DNA from: Mycolicibacterium chubuense NBB4 | Lineage (GTDB): Bacteria > Actinomycetota > Actinomycetes > Mycobacteriales > Mycobacteriaceae | NCBI RefSeq assembly: GCF_000266905.1 | Contig: NC_018027.1 | Span: forward strand, 2,294,001 to 2,358,000 | DNA: 64,000 nucleotides | Direction of reading: 5' to 3' | Shown: piece by piece, positions 55,712 to 64,000 of the stretch | Layout: the number at the start of each line of letters is the position of its first letter | Position numbering within the stretch: position 1 is the first letter of the stretch | Made by a program: the position numbers and the translations under genes | The notes under the pieces: model-generated | Told to the model about the DNA's origin: nothing | Databases searched by the model: none | The model's input: only the letters and a program-made list of their open reading frames with translations

Positions 55712-56560
55712 GTGGCGATCGAGAAAATCCTTGATCTCGAGCAACTCGAGGTCAACATCTATCGCGGCGGCGTCTTCAGTCCCGAATCGGGGTTCCTGCA
55801 GCGCACCTTCGGCGGTCATGTGGCCGGCCAGTCGCTGGTGTCGGCCGTTCGCACCGTCGACCCGAAGTATCAGGTGCACTCGCTGCACGGCTACTTCCTG
55901 CGCCCCGGTGACGCCCGCGCGCCGTCGGTGTACCTCGTCGAGCGGCTGCGTGACGGCGGATCGTTCGCCACGCGCCGGGTCAACGCAATTCAGCACGGCG
56001 AGACCATCTTCTCGATGTCGGCCTCGTTTCAGACCGACCAGAGCGGCATCGAGCACCAGGACGCGATGCCCCAGGCGCCCTCGCCCGACGACATCCCGGA
56101 CTTCGAGTCGGTCAGCAAGGTCTTCGACGACGCCAGCTTCCGTCAGTTCGACGAGTGGGATGTGCGGATCGTCCCGCGCAAGTCACTGCACCGACTGCCC
56201 GGCAAGGCGTCGCAGCAGCAGGTGTGGTTCCGCCACCGTGACCCGCTGCCCGACGACCCGGTGCTGCACATCTGCGCGCTGGCCTACATGAGCGACCTCA
56301 CACTGCTCGGTTCGGCTCAGGTGAACTATCCGCAGGACCGCAGGCACCTCCAGGTCGCCTCGCTCGACCACGCGATGTGGTTCATGAGGGCCTTCCGCGC
56401 CGACGAGTGGCTGCTCTACGACCAGTCCTCGCCCTCGGCGTGCGGCGGTCGTTCCCTGACCCAGGGCAAGATCTTCAACCAGTACGGCGAGATGGTCGCT
56501 GCCGTCATGCAGGAGGGGCTCACCCGCTACCCACGCGACTTCACGCCCGAACGACGGTGA
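55712..56560 (+). CDS. tesB: Acyl-CoA thioesterase II (TesB-like)
   Basis: A 282-residue double-hotdog thioesterase. [47 protein letters not shown] in the first half and [24 protein letters not shown] with [19 protein letters not shown] in the second are TesB signatures. It hydrolyses medium- to long-chain acyl-CoA. It lies between pdxS and pdxT, as in M. tuberculosis (Rv2605c), a conserved but unexplained arrangement. GTG start 9 nt after pdxS; the stop overlaps pdxT (GTGA). Confidence 0.94.
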   Translation: MAIEKILDLEQLEVNIYRGGVFSPESGFLQRTFGGHVAGQSLVSAVRTVDPKYQVHSLHGYFLRPGDARAPSVYLVERLRDGGSFATRRVNAIQHGETIFSMSASFQTDQSGIEHQDAMPQAPSPDDIPDFESVSKVFDDASFRQFDEWDVRIVPRKSLHRLPGKASQQQVWFRHRDPLPDDPVLHICALAYMSDLTLLGSAQVNYPQDRRHLQVASLDHAMWFMRAFRADEWLLYDQSSPSACGGRSLTQGKIFNQYGEMVAAVMQEGLTRYPRDFTPERR

Positions 56561-57138
56561 CCCCGCGCGTCGGTGTGCTCGCGCTGCAGGGCGATACTCG
56601 GGAGCACCTTGCCGCGTTGCGTGAGGCCGGCGCCGAGGCCGCCACTGTGCGCCGCCCCGCGGAACTGAGCAGCGTCGACGCGCTCGTGATCCCCGGCGGC
56701 GAGTCGACCGCGATGAGTCATCTGTTGCGTGAGTTCGACCTTCTCGAGCCGCTGCGCGCCCGGCTCGCCGACGGCATGCCCGCCTACGGATCGTGTGCCG
56801 GCATGATCCTGCTGGCCACCGACATCGCCGATGCCGGGGTTGCCGGCCGCGAGGCGCTACCGCTGCGGGGGATCGATATGACCGTGCGCCGCAACGCTTT
56901 CGGGCGCCAGGTCGATTCCTTCGAGGAGGACATCGAATTCGACGGCCTCGAGGGCTCCGTCCACGCGGTCTTCATCCGGGCGCCCTGGGTGGAGCGCGTC
57001 GGTCCCGGCGTCGAGGTCCTCGCGCGGGCGGCCGGACATCCTGTCGCAGTGCGTCAGGGCCAGATGCTCGCCACGGCCTTTCACCCCGAGGTGACCGGCG
57101 ACCACCGGGTGCATCGGCTGTTCGTCGAGTCGCTCTGA
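56557..57138 (+). CDS. pdxT: PLP synthase glutaminase subunit PdxT
   Basis: A 193-residue class I glutamine amidotransferase. [10 protein letters not shown], the nucleophile Cys in [11 protein letters not shown], and the His/Glu pair in AFHPEVTGD are all present. It supplies ammonia from glutamine to PdxS. GTG overlaps the tesB stop, so the longer upstream frame inside tesB is rejected. Confidence 0.96.
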   Translation: MTPRVGVLALQGDTREHLAALREAGAEAATVRRPAELSSVDALVIPGGESTAMSHLLREFDLLEPLRARLADGMPAYGSCAGMILLATDIADAGVAGREALPLRGIDMTVRRNAFGRQVDSFEEDIEFDGLEGSVHAVFIRAPWVERVGPGVEVLARAAGHPVAVRQGQMLATAFHPEVTGDHRVHRLFVESL

Positions 57139-57149
57139 CGTGCGAATCG

Positions 57150-57186
57150 GGCGCGCAAAGGCACCCTGACGGTGCCCGTGCGCGCC
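57150..57186. terminator. Bidirectional terminator between pdxT and the acyl-CoA dehydrogenase
   Basis: Nested stems: GGCGCGC/GCGCGCC (57150-57156 with 57180-57186) outside and GGCACC/GGTGCC (57160-57165 with 57171-57176) inside, separated by a 3x3 internal loop. It fills the 55-nt gap between two converging genes. Confidence 0.7.
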
Positions 57187-57193
57187 GAATCCG

Positions 57194-58405
57194 CTAGCGG
57201 ATCGGCAGGCCGGTGATCGCGCGGGCCATCACCAGACGCTGGATCTCGCTGGTGCCCTCGAAGATCGTGAAGATCTTGGCGTCGCGGTGCATCCGCTCGA
57301 CGGGGTACTCGCGGGTGTAGCCGTTGCCGCCGAGGATCTGGATCGCCTCGTCGGTGACGTACACCGCGGTCTCGCTGGCCACCAGCTTGGCCATCGACCC
57401 CTCGGCGGACTCGAAGCTCTTACCGTTGCGGGCCATCCACCCGGCGCGGTACACCAGCAGGCGCGCGGCGTCGATGCGCGCCTTCATGTCCGCGAGCTTG
57501 AAGGCGACCGCCTGGAACTCGCCGATCTTGCGCCCGAACTGCTCACGCTCGCAGGCGTAGTCGCGCGCGTACTCGTAGGCCGCTCGGGCCACGCCGACAG
57601 CCATCGCGCCGACCGTCGGCCGGGTGCGCTCGAACGTCGCCATCGCCGCCTGCCCCGCGGCCTTCTTGCCCTCGCGGACCTTGGCGATACGGGCGTCGAA
57701 CTTCTCCTTGCCGCCGACGATGAGCCGGCCCGGGATGCGCACCTCGTCGAGCACGACCTCGGCGGTGTGCGACGCGCGGATGCCGTGCTTGAGGAACTTT
57801 TGGCCCTGGCTCAGGCCCTTGGTCCCGGGCGGGATGATGAACGACGCCTGACCGCGGGTCCCCAGTTCGGGGTGGACCGACGCGACCACCACGTGGACGT
57901 TGGCGATACCGCCGTTGGTGGCCCAGGTCTTGGTGCCGTTGAGGACCCATTCGTCAGTGGCTTCGTCGTAGCGGGCGCGGGTGAGGATCGCGCCGACGTC
58001 GGACCCGGCGCCGGGTTCCGAAGAGCAGAACGCCGCCACTTTGGGCTCCTCGACGCTGCCGAACATCTGCGGCACCCACTCGCCGACCTGCTCGGGGGTT
58101 CCATTGGCGGCCAGCGACGCCGCCGCGAGGCCGGTGCCCAGGATGGCCAGCGCGATGCCGGCGTCTCCCCAGAACATCTCCTCGAAGGCGACGACCATGC
58201 CGAGGCCGCTCTCTTCGGCGGCCTGCTCGGCGAAGAACTCCATCGAGTACAGGCCCACCTTGGCGGCTTCCTGGATGATCGGCCAGGGCGTCTCTTCCCG
58301 TTCGTCCCACTCCGCCGCGGCGGGCCGGATGACATCGGCAGCGAACTCGTGCACCCACTTCTGGACATCGACGAGGTCCGGGGGCAGTTCCAGAGAGAAC
58401 GTCAT
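57194..58405 (-). CDS. Acyl-CoA dehydrogenase
   Basis: A 403-residue FAD enzyme. Signatures: AAFCSSEPGAGSDVGAI and VLNGTKTWATNGGIANVHVV (flavin and substrate binding), YEYARDYACEREQFGRKIGEFQAV, and the C-terminal IQILGGNGYTREYPVERMHRDAKIFTIFEGTSEIQR. It desaturates an acyl-CoA at the alpha-beta bond. ATG at 58405 in a leaderless pattern with a palindrome over the promoter. It lies 47 nt downstream of the CocE-type gene on the same strand. Confidence 0.93.
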   Translation of the reverse strand: MTFSLELPPDLVDVQKWVHEFAADVIRPAAAEWDEREETPWPIIQEAAKVGLYSMEFFAEQAAEESGLGMVVAFEEMFWGDAGIALAILGTGLAAASLAANGTPEQVGEWVPQMFGSVEEPKVAAFCSSEPGAGSDVGAILTRARYDEATDEWVLNGTKTWATNGGIANVHVVVASVHPELGTRGQASFIIPPGTKGLSQGQKFLKHGIRASHTAEVVLDEVRIPGRLIVGGKEKFDARIAKVREGKKAAGQAAMATFERTRPTVGAMAVGVARAAYEYARDYACEREQFGRKIGEFQAVAFKLADMKARIDAARLLVYRAGWMARNGKSFESAEGSMAKLVASETAVYVTDEAIQILGGNGYTREYPVERMHRDAKIFTIFEGTSEIQRLVMARAITGLPIR

Positions 58406-58412
58406 GGGTCAT

Positions 58413-58430
58413 ACCTTACTGCGGAGTAAG
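58413..58430 (-). promoter_or_regulatory. Leaderless promoter with palindrome for the acyl-CoA dehydrogenase
   Basis: On the minus strand TAAGGT (58413-58418) lies 7 nt before the ATG. It overlaps CTTACT-gcgg-AGTAAG (58415-58430 on the plus strand), a perfect 6-4-6 dyad fit for a TetR-type repressor. Confidence 0.5.
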
Positions 58431-58452
58431 ATAAGCGGCCACCGAGTGTGGC

Positions 58453-60186
58453 TCAGCTAACACCTGCGGCGAGCACCGGAAGCAGCAGCCGCGAAGCCGA
58501 TCCGATGGTGTTCAGGCTGCTGGTCCCGACGGATGCGTGCCGGAAGTTCATGATCGCCGGGGTCGCCGGGTCCTGGTCGTCGCTGTTCAGAACGACCCGC
58601 AGACGGTGTCCCGCGGCGAACCGGCGCGCATTGGCTACCAGCGGGATTCGATAGGCGGTCATCTCGCCGATCGGCACGGCGACGGCGTCGTCGCACCGCA
58701 GCGCCGGGGCCCCGGTGCGGCTGGCGGCCTCGTCGACCGCCCGCAGGCTCGCCCGCAGCCAGCCGGCGGTCACGTCGGTGACCGCGCCGTCGGGAGCGAC
58801 GTCCTGCAGCGTCACGATCCAGGCGGTGTCGACGGCAGTGGCCGAGGCCTCGAGCCGCAGTTCGATGTCGCCGGCGACGTCGAGGTCGTCCTCCAGTGGC
58901 TCCGAGGTCCAACTCAGCATCGACGGAGGGTCGACCGGACTGCTCTTCGCGCGGTTGAGGCCCGTTCCCAACGTCAGGTAGCCGCGCGTGCCCGGCTCAC
59001 CCTCGTCATCAGAGAGGCGACCGTCGGCGCGCAGCGCCCACTGCCGGTACGTCGCCGGCGGTGGCCACGTCTGGCTCGCATGCCAGCCGTCGGCGCCGGG
59101 GAGGACGTAGCGTACGGGCGGCCCGTCCATGATCCCGGTGTCGGCGCCCTTGAGCCAGAGGTCGTACCACGCGAGCGCTTCGGTGTGCAGGCTCTCCCAC
59201 GGCCAGGTGAGCCCGAACCCCCCGAGCATCGCCATCCGCACATTCGGGTTGTGCGCCAACGCCTTCCATGCTGTGAAGGTCGACGGCAGATGTAGTGGGA
59301 CGTTCTCCCAGTCGCAGCCGAGATAGACCGGGATGTCGACTCCGGCGAGCAGCGGCAGCAGATTGCGTTCCTCCCACCACGCGTCGCGCAGCGGGTGTTT
59401 GACCATCGTGTCCAGCCACAGGTCGTCCCACGGGTGCGGGTTGTGGGGGAGCTTGAGCAGCTGGCGCATCATCGTGACTGCCGACTCGCCGTTCATCGTC
59501 GCGAATCTCGCGTGCACTCTCGGGGTGTTGAGCACCCGGCGGGCCAGTGCGATCGCCGGGTTGCGCCGCCAGAACGCGTCGCTGCGGTCGGAGGTCAGGC
59601 CCATCATCGACAGGAACGGCGTGAGGAACGACGAACTCGCCAGCCCGTGGTGTGACGCCGCGTCGTAGAGATCGGCCGTCGCTGCGACGGGGAAGACGGC
59701 TTTGAGGTGAGGCGGTCGCTCGACGGCCGCCTCCAACTGGGTCATCGCGAAGTAACTGATCCCGATCATGCCGACGTTGCCGTCACACCACGGCTGTGCG
59801 GCCGCCCACTCGACCAGGTCATACATGTCGCGCCGCTCCTGGGCGTCCATGAAGCCGAACGTGCCGCCGGATCCGCAGGTGCCGCGGACGTTGGCAATGA
59901 CGTGCACGTAGCCGCGCGACACCCAGAAATCGGTCGCGCCCGCCTCGATGAAGCCGGCGGGCGCGCCGAGGTCCTGCATCTGGCGCGGATACGGCGACGC
60001 GGCGATCAGGGCCGGGTATCTGCCGTCGGCGTCGGGGTGGTGCACGTCGGCCATCAGCTGGACGCCGTCGCGCATCGGGACCCGCTGGTTGATCAGGTGC
60101 GCGAGGCCGAAGGTGGGCTCGCTGAGGTTTCGGTACTCGCGGCCGGTGTCCTGCGGGCCGTTGAGGCGGTGTGCGCCGATGGGCAT
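58453..60186 (-). CDS. CocE/NonD-type serine hydrolase
   Basis: A 577-residue alpha/beta-hydrolase with an X-Pro dipeptidyl-peptidase-like layout: RVPMRDGVQLMADVHHPD, oxyanion region SPYPR, nucleophile Ser in GMIGISYFAM (GxSYxA instead of the usual GxSYxG), a WYDLWLKG segment, and a C-terminal jelly-roll domain (about 380-577). CocE relatives hydrolyse esters such as cocaine or glutaryl groups; the natural substrate here is unknown. ATG at 60186 with TAGCGT 6 nt upstream, leaderless. Divergent from a TetR gene. Confidence 0.85.
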   Translation of the reverse strand: MPIGAHRLNGPQDTGREYRNLSEPTFGLAHLINQRVPMRDGVQLMADVHHPDADGRYPALIAASPYPRQMQDLGAPAGFIEAGATDFWVSRGYVHVIANVRGTCGSGGTFGFMDAQERRDMYDLVEWAAAQPWCDGNVGMIGISYFAMTQLEAAVERPPHLKAVFPVAATADLYDAASHHGLASSSFLTPFLSMMGLTSDRSDAFWRRNPAIALARRVLNTPRVHARFATMNGESAVTMMRQLLKLPHNPHPWDDLWLDTMVKHPLRDAWWEERNLLPLLAGVDIPVYLGCDWENVPLHLPSTFTAWKALAHNPNVRMAMLGGFGLTWPWESLHTEALAWYDLWLKGADTGIMDGPPVRYVLPGADGWHASQTWPPPATYRQWALRADGRLSDDEGEPGTRGYLTLGTGLNRAKSSPVDPPSMLSWTSEPLEDDLDVAGDIELRLEASATAVDTAWIVTLQDVAPDGAVTDVTAGWLRASLRAVDEAASRTGAPALRCDDAVAVPIGEMTAYRIPLVANARRFAAGHRLRVVLNSDDQDPATPAIMNFRHASVGTSSLNTIGSASRLLLPVLAAGVS

Positions 60187-60192
60187 AGTCTC

Positions 60193-60248
60193 ACGCTACG
60201 TTGAAACTAGTTTCAACGCAATGTGAAATTCACGCTAAGGTGAGACTC
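60193..60248. promoter_or_regulatory. Divergent leaderless promoters with a 20-bp perfect palindrome
   Basis: The palindrome CGTTGAAACT/AGTTTCAACG spans 60199-60218. Just beside it is the -10 box of the CocE-type gene (TAGCGT on the minus strand, 60193-60198, 6 nt before ATG). On the other side TAAGGT (60236-60241) sits 7 nt before the TetR GTG at 60249. A smaller dyad GTGAA-a-TTCAC lies at 60223-60233. One TetR dimer pair here could block both promoters. Confidence 0.7.
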
Positions 60249-60842
60249 GTGCCGAAAACCACCCCCGGACCGCGCGACGAGCGCGGTGTGTTGGCCGCGC
60301 GGATCCTCGTGGCGGCGCGCAAGGCGTTCGCCGACGCCGGATACGCCGGAACGACGATGCGAGCGGTGGGACGGGCGGCAGAGGTGGACCCGGCGCTCGT
60401 CTACCACTACTTCGGGTCCAAGGAGGCTCTGCTCGACGCGGCCACCGAGCCGCCGCAGCGCTGGTTGGAGAGCGTGGCGGCGACGTGGGCCACCCCTGTC
60501 CCGCAGTTGGGGGAGGCACTGGTCCGCCGGATGCTGAGTGCATGGGGCGACGACGAGATCGGTCCCGTGCTGCGGGCGATCCTGCAGACGGCGGCGCACG
60601 AGGCGGCGACGCGGGAGAAGTTGCGCCTGGTCGTGGAGCGAAGCCTCATTGGTGTCTCGCAGCTCGGCGCGGACGAGGCCGAGCGCATGGTGCGCAGCGG
60701 CCTGATCTCGTCGCAGATCATGGGATTGGCGATGATGCGCTACGTCTGGCTCATCGAGCCGATCGCCTCGATGAGCGACGACGCGCTCGTCGCCGCGGTG
60801 GCGCCGACCCTGCAGCGCTACATCTCCGACGACCTGGGATGA
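60249..60842 (+). CDS. TetR-family repressor
   Basis: A 197-residue regulator: N-terminal helix-turn-helix (AARKAFADAGYAGTTMRAVGRAAEVDPALVYHYFGSKEALL, about 18-57) and a C-terminal ligand domain of the TetR_C type (VLRAILQTAAHEAATREKLR and onward). It probably controls itself and the divergent hydrolase through the palindrome at 60199. GTG at 60249 fits a leaderless start; an upstream in-frame start at 60201 would lie inside the operator. Confidence 0.88.
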   Translation: MPKTTPGPRDERGVLAARILVAARKAFADAGYAGTTMRAVGRAAEVDPALVYHYFGSKEALLDAATEPPQRWLESVAATWATPVPQLGEALVRRMLSAWGDDEIGPVLRAILQTAAHEAATREKLRLVVERSLIGVSQLGADEAERMVRSGLISSQIMGLAMMRYVWLIEPIASMSDDALVAAVAPTLQRYISDDLG

Positions 60843-60914
60843 CGGGCACGTAGACTGGTCGATCGGACTTCGACGTCGTCGGGTGAACGAGTTGGGCGAA
60901 AGAGGTAGTAGTAC

Positions 60915-61670
60915 ATGAGCGGCCATTCCAAGTGGGCGACCACCAAGCACAAGAAGGCCGTGATCGATGCGCGTCGCGGCAAGAACTTCGCGAAGCTGAT
61001 CAAGAACATCGAGGTGGCCGCGCGCACCGGCGGTGGCGACCCGGGCGGTAACCCCACGCTGTACGACGCCATTCAGAAGGCCAAGAAGAACTCGGTGCCC
61101 AACGACAACATCGAACGCGCCCGCAAGCGCGGAGCGGGCGAAGAGGCCGGGGGCGCCGACTGGCAGACCATCACCTACGAGGGCTACGGGCCCAACGGCG
61201 TCGCCGTCCTGGTCGAGTGCCTGACCGACAACCGCAACCGCGCCGCGGGCGAGGTGCGGGTCGCGATGACCCGCAACGGAGGCAGCATGGCCGACCCCGG
61301 GTCGGTGTCGTACCTCTTCTCGCGCAAGGGTGTGGTCACGCTGGAGAAGAACGACCTCACCGAGGACGACGTGCTCGCCGCAGTGCTCGACGCCGGTGCA
61401 GAGGACGTCAACGACCTCGGTGAGAGCTTCGAGATCATCTCGGAGCCAACGGATCTCGTCGCAGTCCGCACCGCGCTGCAGGATGCGGGCATCGACTACG
61501 AGTCCGCCGAGGCCAGCTTCCAGCCGTCGGTCACCGTGCCCGTCGACGTCGACGCGGCCCGCAAGGTGCTCAAGCTCGTCGATGCGCTGGAGGACAGCGA
61601 CGACGTGCAGGACGTCTACACCAACATCGACATTCCCGACGACGTCGCCGCCGCGCTCGACGAGGGCTGA
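60915..61670 (+). CDS. yebC: YebC/PmpR-family protein
   Basis: A 251-residue cytosolic protein with the universal start [22 protein letters not shown], then IRxAK-like [31 protein letters not shown] and [11 protein letters not shown]. YebC members help ribosomes through proline-rich stretches or act as DNA-binding regulators. Matches Rv2603c, normally adjacent to pdxT. AGAGG lies upstream; TAGACT at 60851 may be the -10 box. Notable beside a genome that encodes a protein with very many Pro repeats. Confidence 0.95.
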   Translation: MSGHSKWATTKHKKAVIDARRGKNFAKLIKNIEVAARTGGGDPGGNPTLYDAIQKAKKNSVPNDNIERARKRGAGEEAGGADWQTITYEGYGPNGVAVLVECLTDNRNRAAGEVRVAMTRNGGSMADPGSVSYLFSRKGVVTLEKNDLTEDDVLAAVLDAGAEDVNDLGESFEIISEPTDLVAVRTALQDAGIDYESAEASFQPSVTVPVDVDAARKVLKLVDALEDSDDVQDVYTNIDIPDDVAAALDEG

Positions 61671-61866
61671 ATCCGCTCCACGCGTCCCGCGCCGGAAACC
61701 GCGGTTCGCCGAACGTAATTCACGCGCAGCCGCGTGACCGATCCCCGCTGCGGTCGGGATCTCCGAGATTCGCTGTCGGGTTGTCCGACTATCGCGCGGG
61801 CGCCGCCCTCGCTGGGTAGTGTGGTGTTCACCCCCTTCGCCTCGTCGACCAGAGTGAGGGAACGCC

Positions 61867-62151
61867 GTGATTCTCTACGCATTTCGCTGCAAATCCGGAT
61901 GTGGCATCACGCAACAGATGCATCCGATGGACACTCGCCCCGACGAGGTCGCCTGCCCGACGTGCCGGGGTCCGGCCCGCCGGATGATCGCCACTCCTCA
62001 CCTGGGGCGCACTGCCGGCGCCGCGATGGCGCTGCACGACGCGACCCGAGCCACTGCCGAGCGTCCCGCGGTGGTCTCGTCGCCGACTCGGGCGGCGCCG
62101 CGCCGCCCGGTCTCGACCAACCCCCTTCACCAGACCCTTCCGCGACCCTGA
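61867..62151 (+). CDS. fmdB: FmdB-type zinc-ribbon protein
   Basis: A 94-residue protein starting MILYAFRCKSGCG: C8 and C12 (x3 spacing rather than the usual CxxC) and C30/C33 (CPTC) form a zinc-ribbon-like site; the tail is Ala/Pro/Arg-rich. FmdB proteins are regulators or partners of formamidase FmdA, whose gene begins 11 nt downstream. GTG start with GAGGGA upstream. TAGTGT at 61817 may be the promoter -10. Confidence 0.85.
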   Translation: MILYAFRCKSGCGITQQMHPMDTRPDEVACPTCRGPARRMIATPHLGRTAGAAMALHDATRATAERPAVVSSPTRAAPRRPVSTNPLHQTLPRP

Positions 62152-62162
62152 GAGGAGTTGTC

Positions 62163-63419
62163 GTGCCCGACGTCGTCTTCCCGCTCGACTCCACCAAGAA
62201 GTTCACCGACCAGGAGAAGATCGGCCACAACCGTTGGCATCCCGACATTCCCGCAGCGGTGACGGTGAAGAAGGGCGACTCGTTCCGCGTGCACTGCCGG
62301 GAGTGGTTCGACGGCGCCATCCACAACGACGATTCGGCCGAAGACATTCTCAACGCGCCGCTGACCACCGTGCACAGGCTCTCCGGCCCCATCGCGGTCG
62401 AAGGAGCGCGGCCGGGCGATCTGCTCATCGTCGACATCCTCGACGTCGGGCCCATTCCGCAGGAGGATTCAGGACCGCTGGCCGGCCAGGGCTGGGGGTA
62501 CACCGGCATCTTCGCCAAACGCAACGGCGGCGGGTTCCTCACCGAACAGTTCCCCGACGCCTACAAGGCGATCTGGGACTTCTCGGGACAGAAGGCCACC
62601 TCGCGCCACGTACCGGGCGTGGAGTTCACCGGCATCATCCACCCGGGGTTGATGGGCACGGCTCCGTCGGCGTCGCTGCTCTCCTCCTGGAACACCCGGG
62701 AAGCCGCATTGATCGCCACCGACCCGGACCGCGTTCCGCCGCTGGCACTGCCGCCCGAACCCAACGACGCGATCCTCGGCACCCTCACCGGTGAGGCGTT
62801 CGCCAAGGCCGCGGCCGAAGGGGCGCGCACCGCACCGCCCCGGGAGAACGGCGGCAACCAGGACATCAAGAACCTGACCAAGGGCAGCCGGATCTTCTAC
62901 CCGGTGTTCGTCGACGGCGCCAACCTGTCGGTGGGGGACCTCCACTTCTCGCAGGGCGACGGCGAGATCACGTTCTGCGGAGCCATCGAGATGGGCGGTT
63001 TCATCGATCTGCGCGTGGATGTGATCCCCGGTGGGATGGAGACCTACGGCGTCAGTGAGAACGCGATCTTCATGCCGGGCAACACCGACCCGCAGTACTC
63101 GGAGTGGCTGGCCTTCTCGGGCACATCGGTCACTCTGGACGGCGAACAGCGGTATCTGGACTCGCATCTGGCGTACCAGCGGGCGTGTCTGCACGCCATC
63201 GACTATCTGACCAAGTTCGGCTACAGCCCCGAACAGGCCTACCTGCTGCTCGGCGCCGCACCCATCGAAGGCCGACTCTCCGGTGTGGTCGACATCCCGA
63301 ACGCGTGTGCCACGGTGTACCTCCCGACCGCGATCTTCGACTTCCCGGTCGCGCCGTCGGCCAATGGGCCGGTCACGATCGACCCCGGAATCGGGGCGCC
63401 GCGCGCGTCTTTCCGCTGA
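62163..63419 (+). CDS. fmdA: Acetamidase/formamidase FmdA
   Basis: A 418-residue enzyme of the FmdA/AmdA family that hydrolyses formamide or acetamide to ammonia and the acid. Seen are GDSFRVHCREWFDGAIHNDDSA, VEGARPGDLLIVDILDV, GVEFTGIIHPGLMGTAPS, GGNQDIKNLTKGSRIFYPVFVDGANLSVGDLH and GAIEMGGFIDLRVDVIPGG. GTG at 62163 with AGGAG upstream. Forms an operon with fmdB and would supply nitrogen from amides. Confidence 0.95.
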   Translation: MPDVVFPLDSTKKFTDQEKIGHNRWHPDIPAAVTVKKGDSFRVHCREWFDGAIHNDDSAEDILNAPLTTVHRLSGPIAVEGARPGDLLIVDILDVGPIPQEDSGPLAGQGWGYTGIFAKRNGGGFLTEQFPDAYKAIWDFSGQKATSRHVPGVEFTGIIHPGLMGTAPSASLLSSWNTREAALIATDPDRVPPLALPPEPNDAILGTLTGEAFAKAAAEGARTAPPRENGGNQDIKNLTKGSRIFYPVFVDGANLSVGDLHFSQGDGEITFCGAIEMGGFIDLRVDVIPGGMETYGVSENAIFMPGNTDPQYSEWLAFSGTSVTLDGEQRYLDSHLAYQRACLHAIDYLTKFGYSPEQAYLLLGAAPIEGRLSGVVDIPNACATVYLPTAIFDFPVAPSANGPVTIDPGIGAPRASFR

Positions 63420-63433
63420 CGCCCCGACCGCGG

Positions 63434-64000
63434 TCAGCGAACCAAGCTGGCGGCCAGGAAGGCGCCGATCGCAGTGGCGGTCCGCTCCGGTTGGTCGAGC
63501 ATGACGAGCACGTAGGCGTCGTCGACGATCTCCAGCCGTCCCTGGCGCAGCATGCCGGCGAGCCGCCTGCCGTGGTCGGCGGGCATCACCGGGTTGTCGC
63601 TCCACAGCACGAGCGCCGGCCTGTCGAAGTCCGCGAGCCGGTTGGTCGCCCGGATCAGGTCCGCCGCGTCGAATCTGGTCCGGCAGTACTTGACCAGGTC
63701 GCGCCGGATCGCGCGGTCGGCCAGCCCCGCTGTCGTCCATCGGTCGACGATCACCTGCGGCACCGGCTTTTTCGCCATCATCCCGAACATCAGCCACTGT
63801 CGCCGCAGCCAGCCGATCCTGAGCTGGCGCAGCGCCAGCCAGACGGTGCCGGTGGTGCGGCCGGCCAGCCAGGCGACTTTTCCCGGCCAGCCCGGCGGGA
63901 AGTTGTCGAACGCCTCCGACGGGCAGATCACGAGTCGCGAGACCCGCTCGTCGCGGGCGAGGTCGGTGAGCAGAAGAGGCCCGCCCCAGTCGCTGACGAC
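63434..64000 (-). CDS. Alpha/beta-hydrolase, haloalkane-dehalogenase-like (5' end outside window)
   Basis: The C-terminal 188 residues. The frame is open to the right edge and begins VVSDWGGPLLLTDLARD, the nucleophile elbow: Asp in place of Ser with DWGG, as in haloalkane dehalogenases (V-x-D-W-G-G). Later come a cap domain, PALVLWSDNPVMPADHG (third catalytic acid region) and a late Leu/Asp-rich end. With only half the protein the enzyme class is tentative; epoxide hydrolases share the Asp nucleophile. The stop lies 14 nt from the convergent fmdA stop. Confidence 0.75.
   Translation of the reverse strand, partial: VVSDWGGPLLLTDLARDERVSRLVICPSEAFDNFPPGWPGKVAWLAGRTTGTVWLALRQLRIGWLRRQWLMFGMMAKKPVPQVIVDRWTTAGLADRAIRRDLVKYCRTRFDAADLIRATNRLADFDRPALVLWSDNPVMPADHGRRLAGMLRQGRLEIVDDAYVLVMLDQPERTATAIGAFLAASLVR

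Noticed and set aside
61734..62162. N-terminal extension of the formamidase
   Set aside because: It covers fmdB in another frame; GTG 62163 has a strong ribosome site.

Overview
The window reads as chromosomal DNA of a fast-growing mycobacterium (Mycolicibacterium-like). Evidence: very high GC; frequent GTG starts; many GTGA/ATGA stop-start overlaps; several promoter -10 boxes placed 6-7 nt before the start codon (leaderless pattern); MspA-family porin relatives; DevR/DevS, Acg and USP dormancy genes; and the phosphatidylinositol-mannoside block thrS-HIT-pgsA-patA-pimA-nudix-pdxS-tesB-pdxT-yebC, which follows the M. tuberculosis Rv2614c to Rv2603c order. I see no rRNA, tRNA, CRISPR array, insertion sequence or phage gene. 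The species is inferred, not proven.

Layout. 1-10 kb is a metal and envelope-stress island: the N-terminus of an MgtA-like P-type ATPase (cut by the window edge), an MFS transporter, a PAP2 phosphatase and a ChrB N-domain protein on the minus strand, then a CopB-type (CPH) copper ATPase behind a CsoR/RicR-like operator and a giant CtpH-type ATPase. 10-19 kb holds phoU, an amidohydrolase, a minus-strand trio of secreted proteins (two Cys-containing MspA relatives plus a Pro-rich protein), an exported protein, a membrane GGDEF-EAL protein and an FUSC exporter broken by a single in-frame TAA. 19-28 kb holds a lipase-like hydrolase, a GAF-ANTAR regulator, a SigF-family sigma factor, a small Cys protein, a tightly overlapped molybdate operon (HTH-Mop regulator, modA, modB, modC) and two overlapping MEDS-domain regulators. 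28-35 kb is a sugar ABC transporter operon ending in a DUF4032/kinase-fold protein, divergent from an alpha-glucosidase.

35-40.6 kb is a dormancy (DosR) cluster: an Acg protein; an Acg-USP-devR operon; and devS transcribed divergently, with a DosR-box-like element between them. 40.8-44.6 kb is one 1,257-residue secreted Pro/Gly/Ala/Val repeat protein with a 19-residue period and only two cysteines, one on each side of the repeats. 44.9-48.2 kb holds a second GAF-ANTAR protein, a DUF1990 protein, an aldo-keto reductase, a thioesterase and a PGPGW membrane protein. 48.3-57.1 kb is the thrS-to-pdxT block (PIM lipid synthesis plus PLP synthesis). An acyl-CoA dehydrogenase, a CocE-type hydrolase and a TetR regulator with a 20-bp perfect palindrome lie between pdxT and yebC. 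The window ends with fmdB-fmdA and a truncated dehalogenase-like hydrolase.

Most striking: the overlapping MEDS-ATPase/MEDS-STAS pair, in which both partners lack the expected partner-switching residues and one carries a Cys cluster; the 19-residue-repeat exported protein; the porin-like trio; the rearranged devR/devS locus; and the FUSC nonsense mutation.
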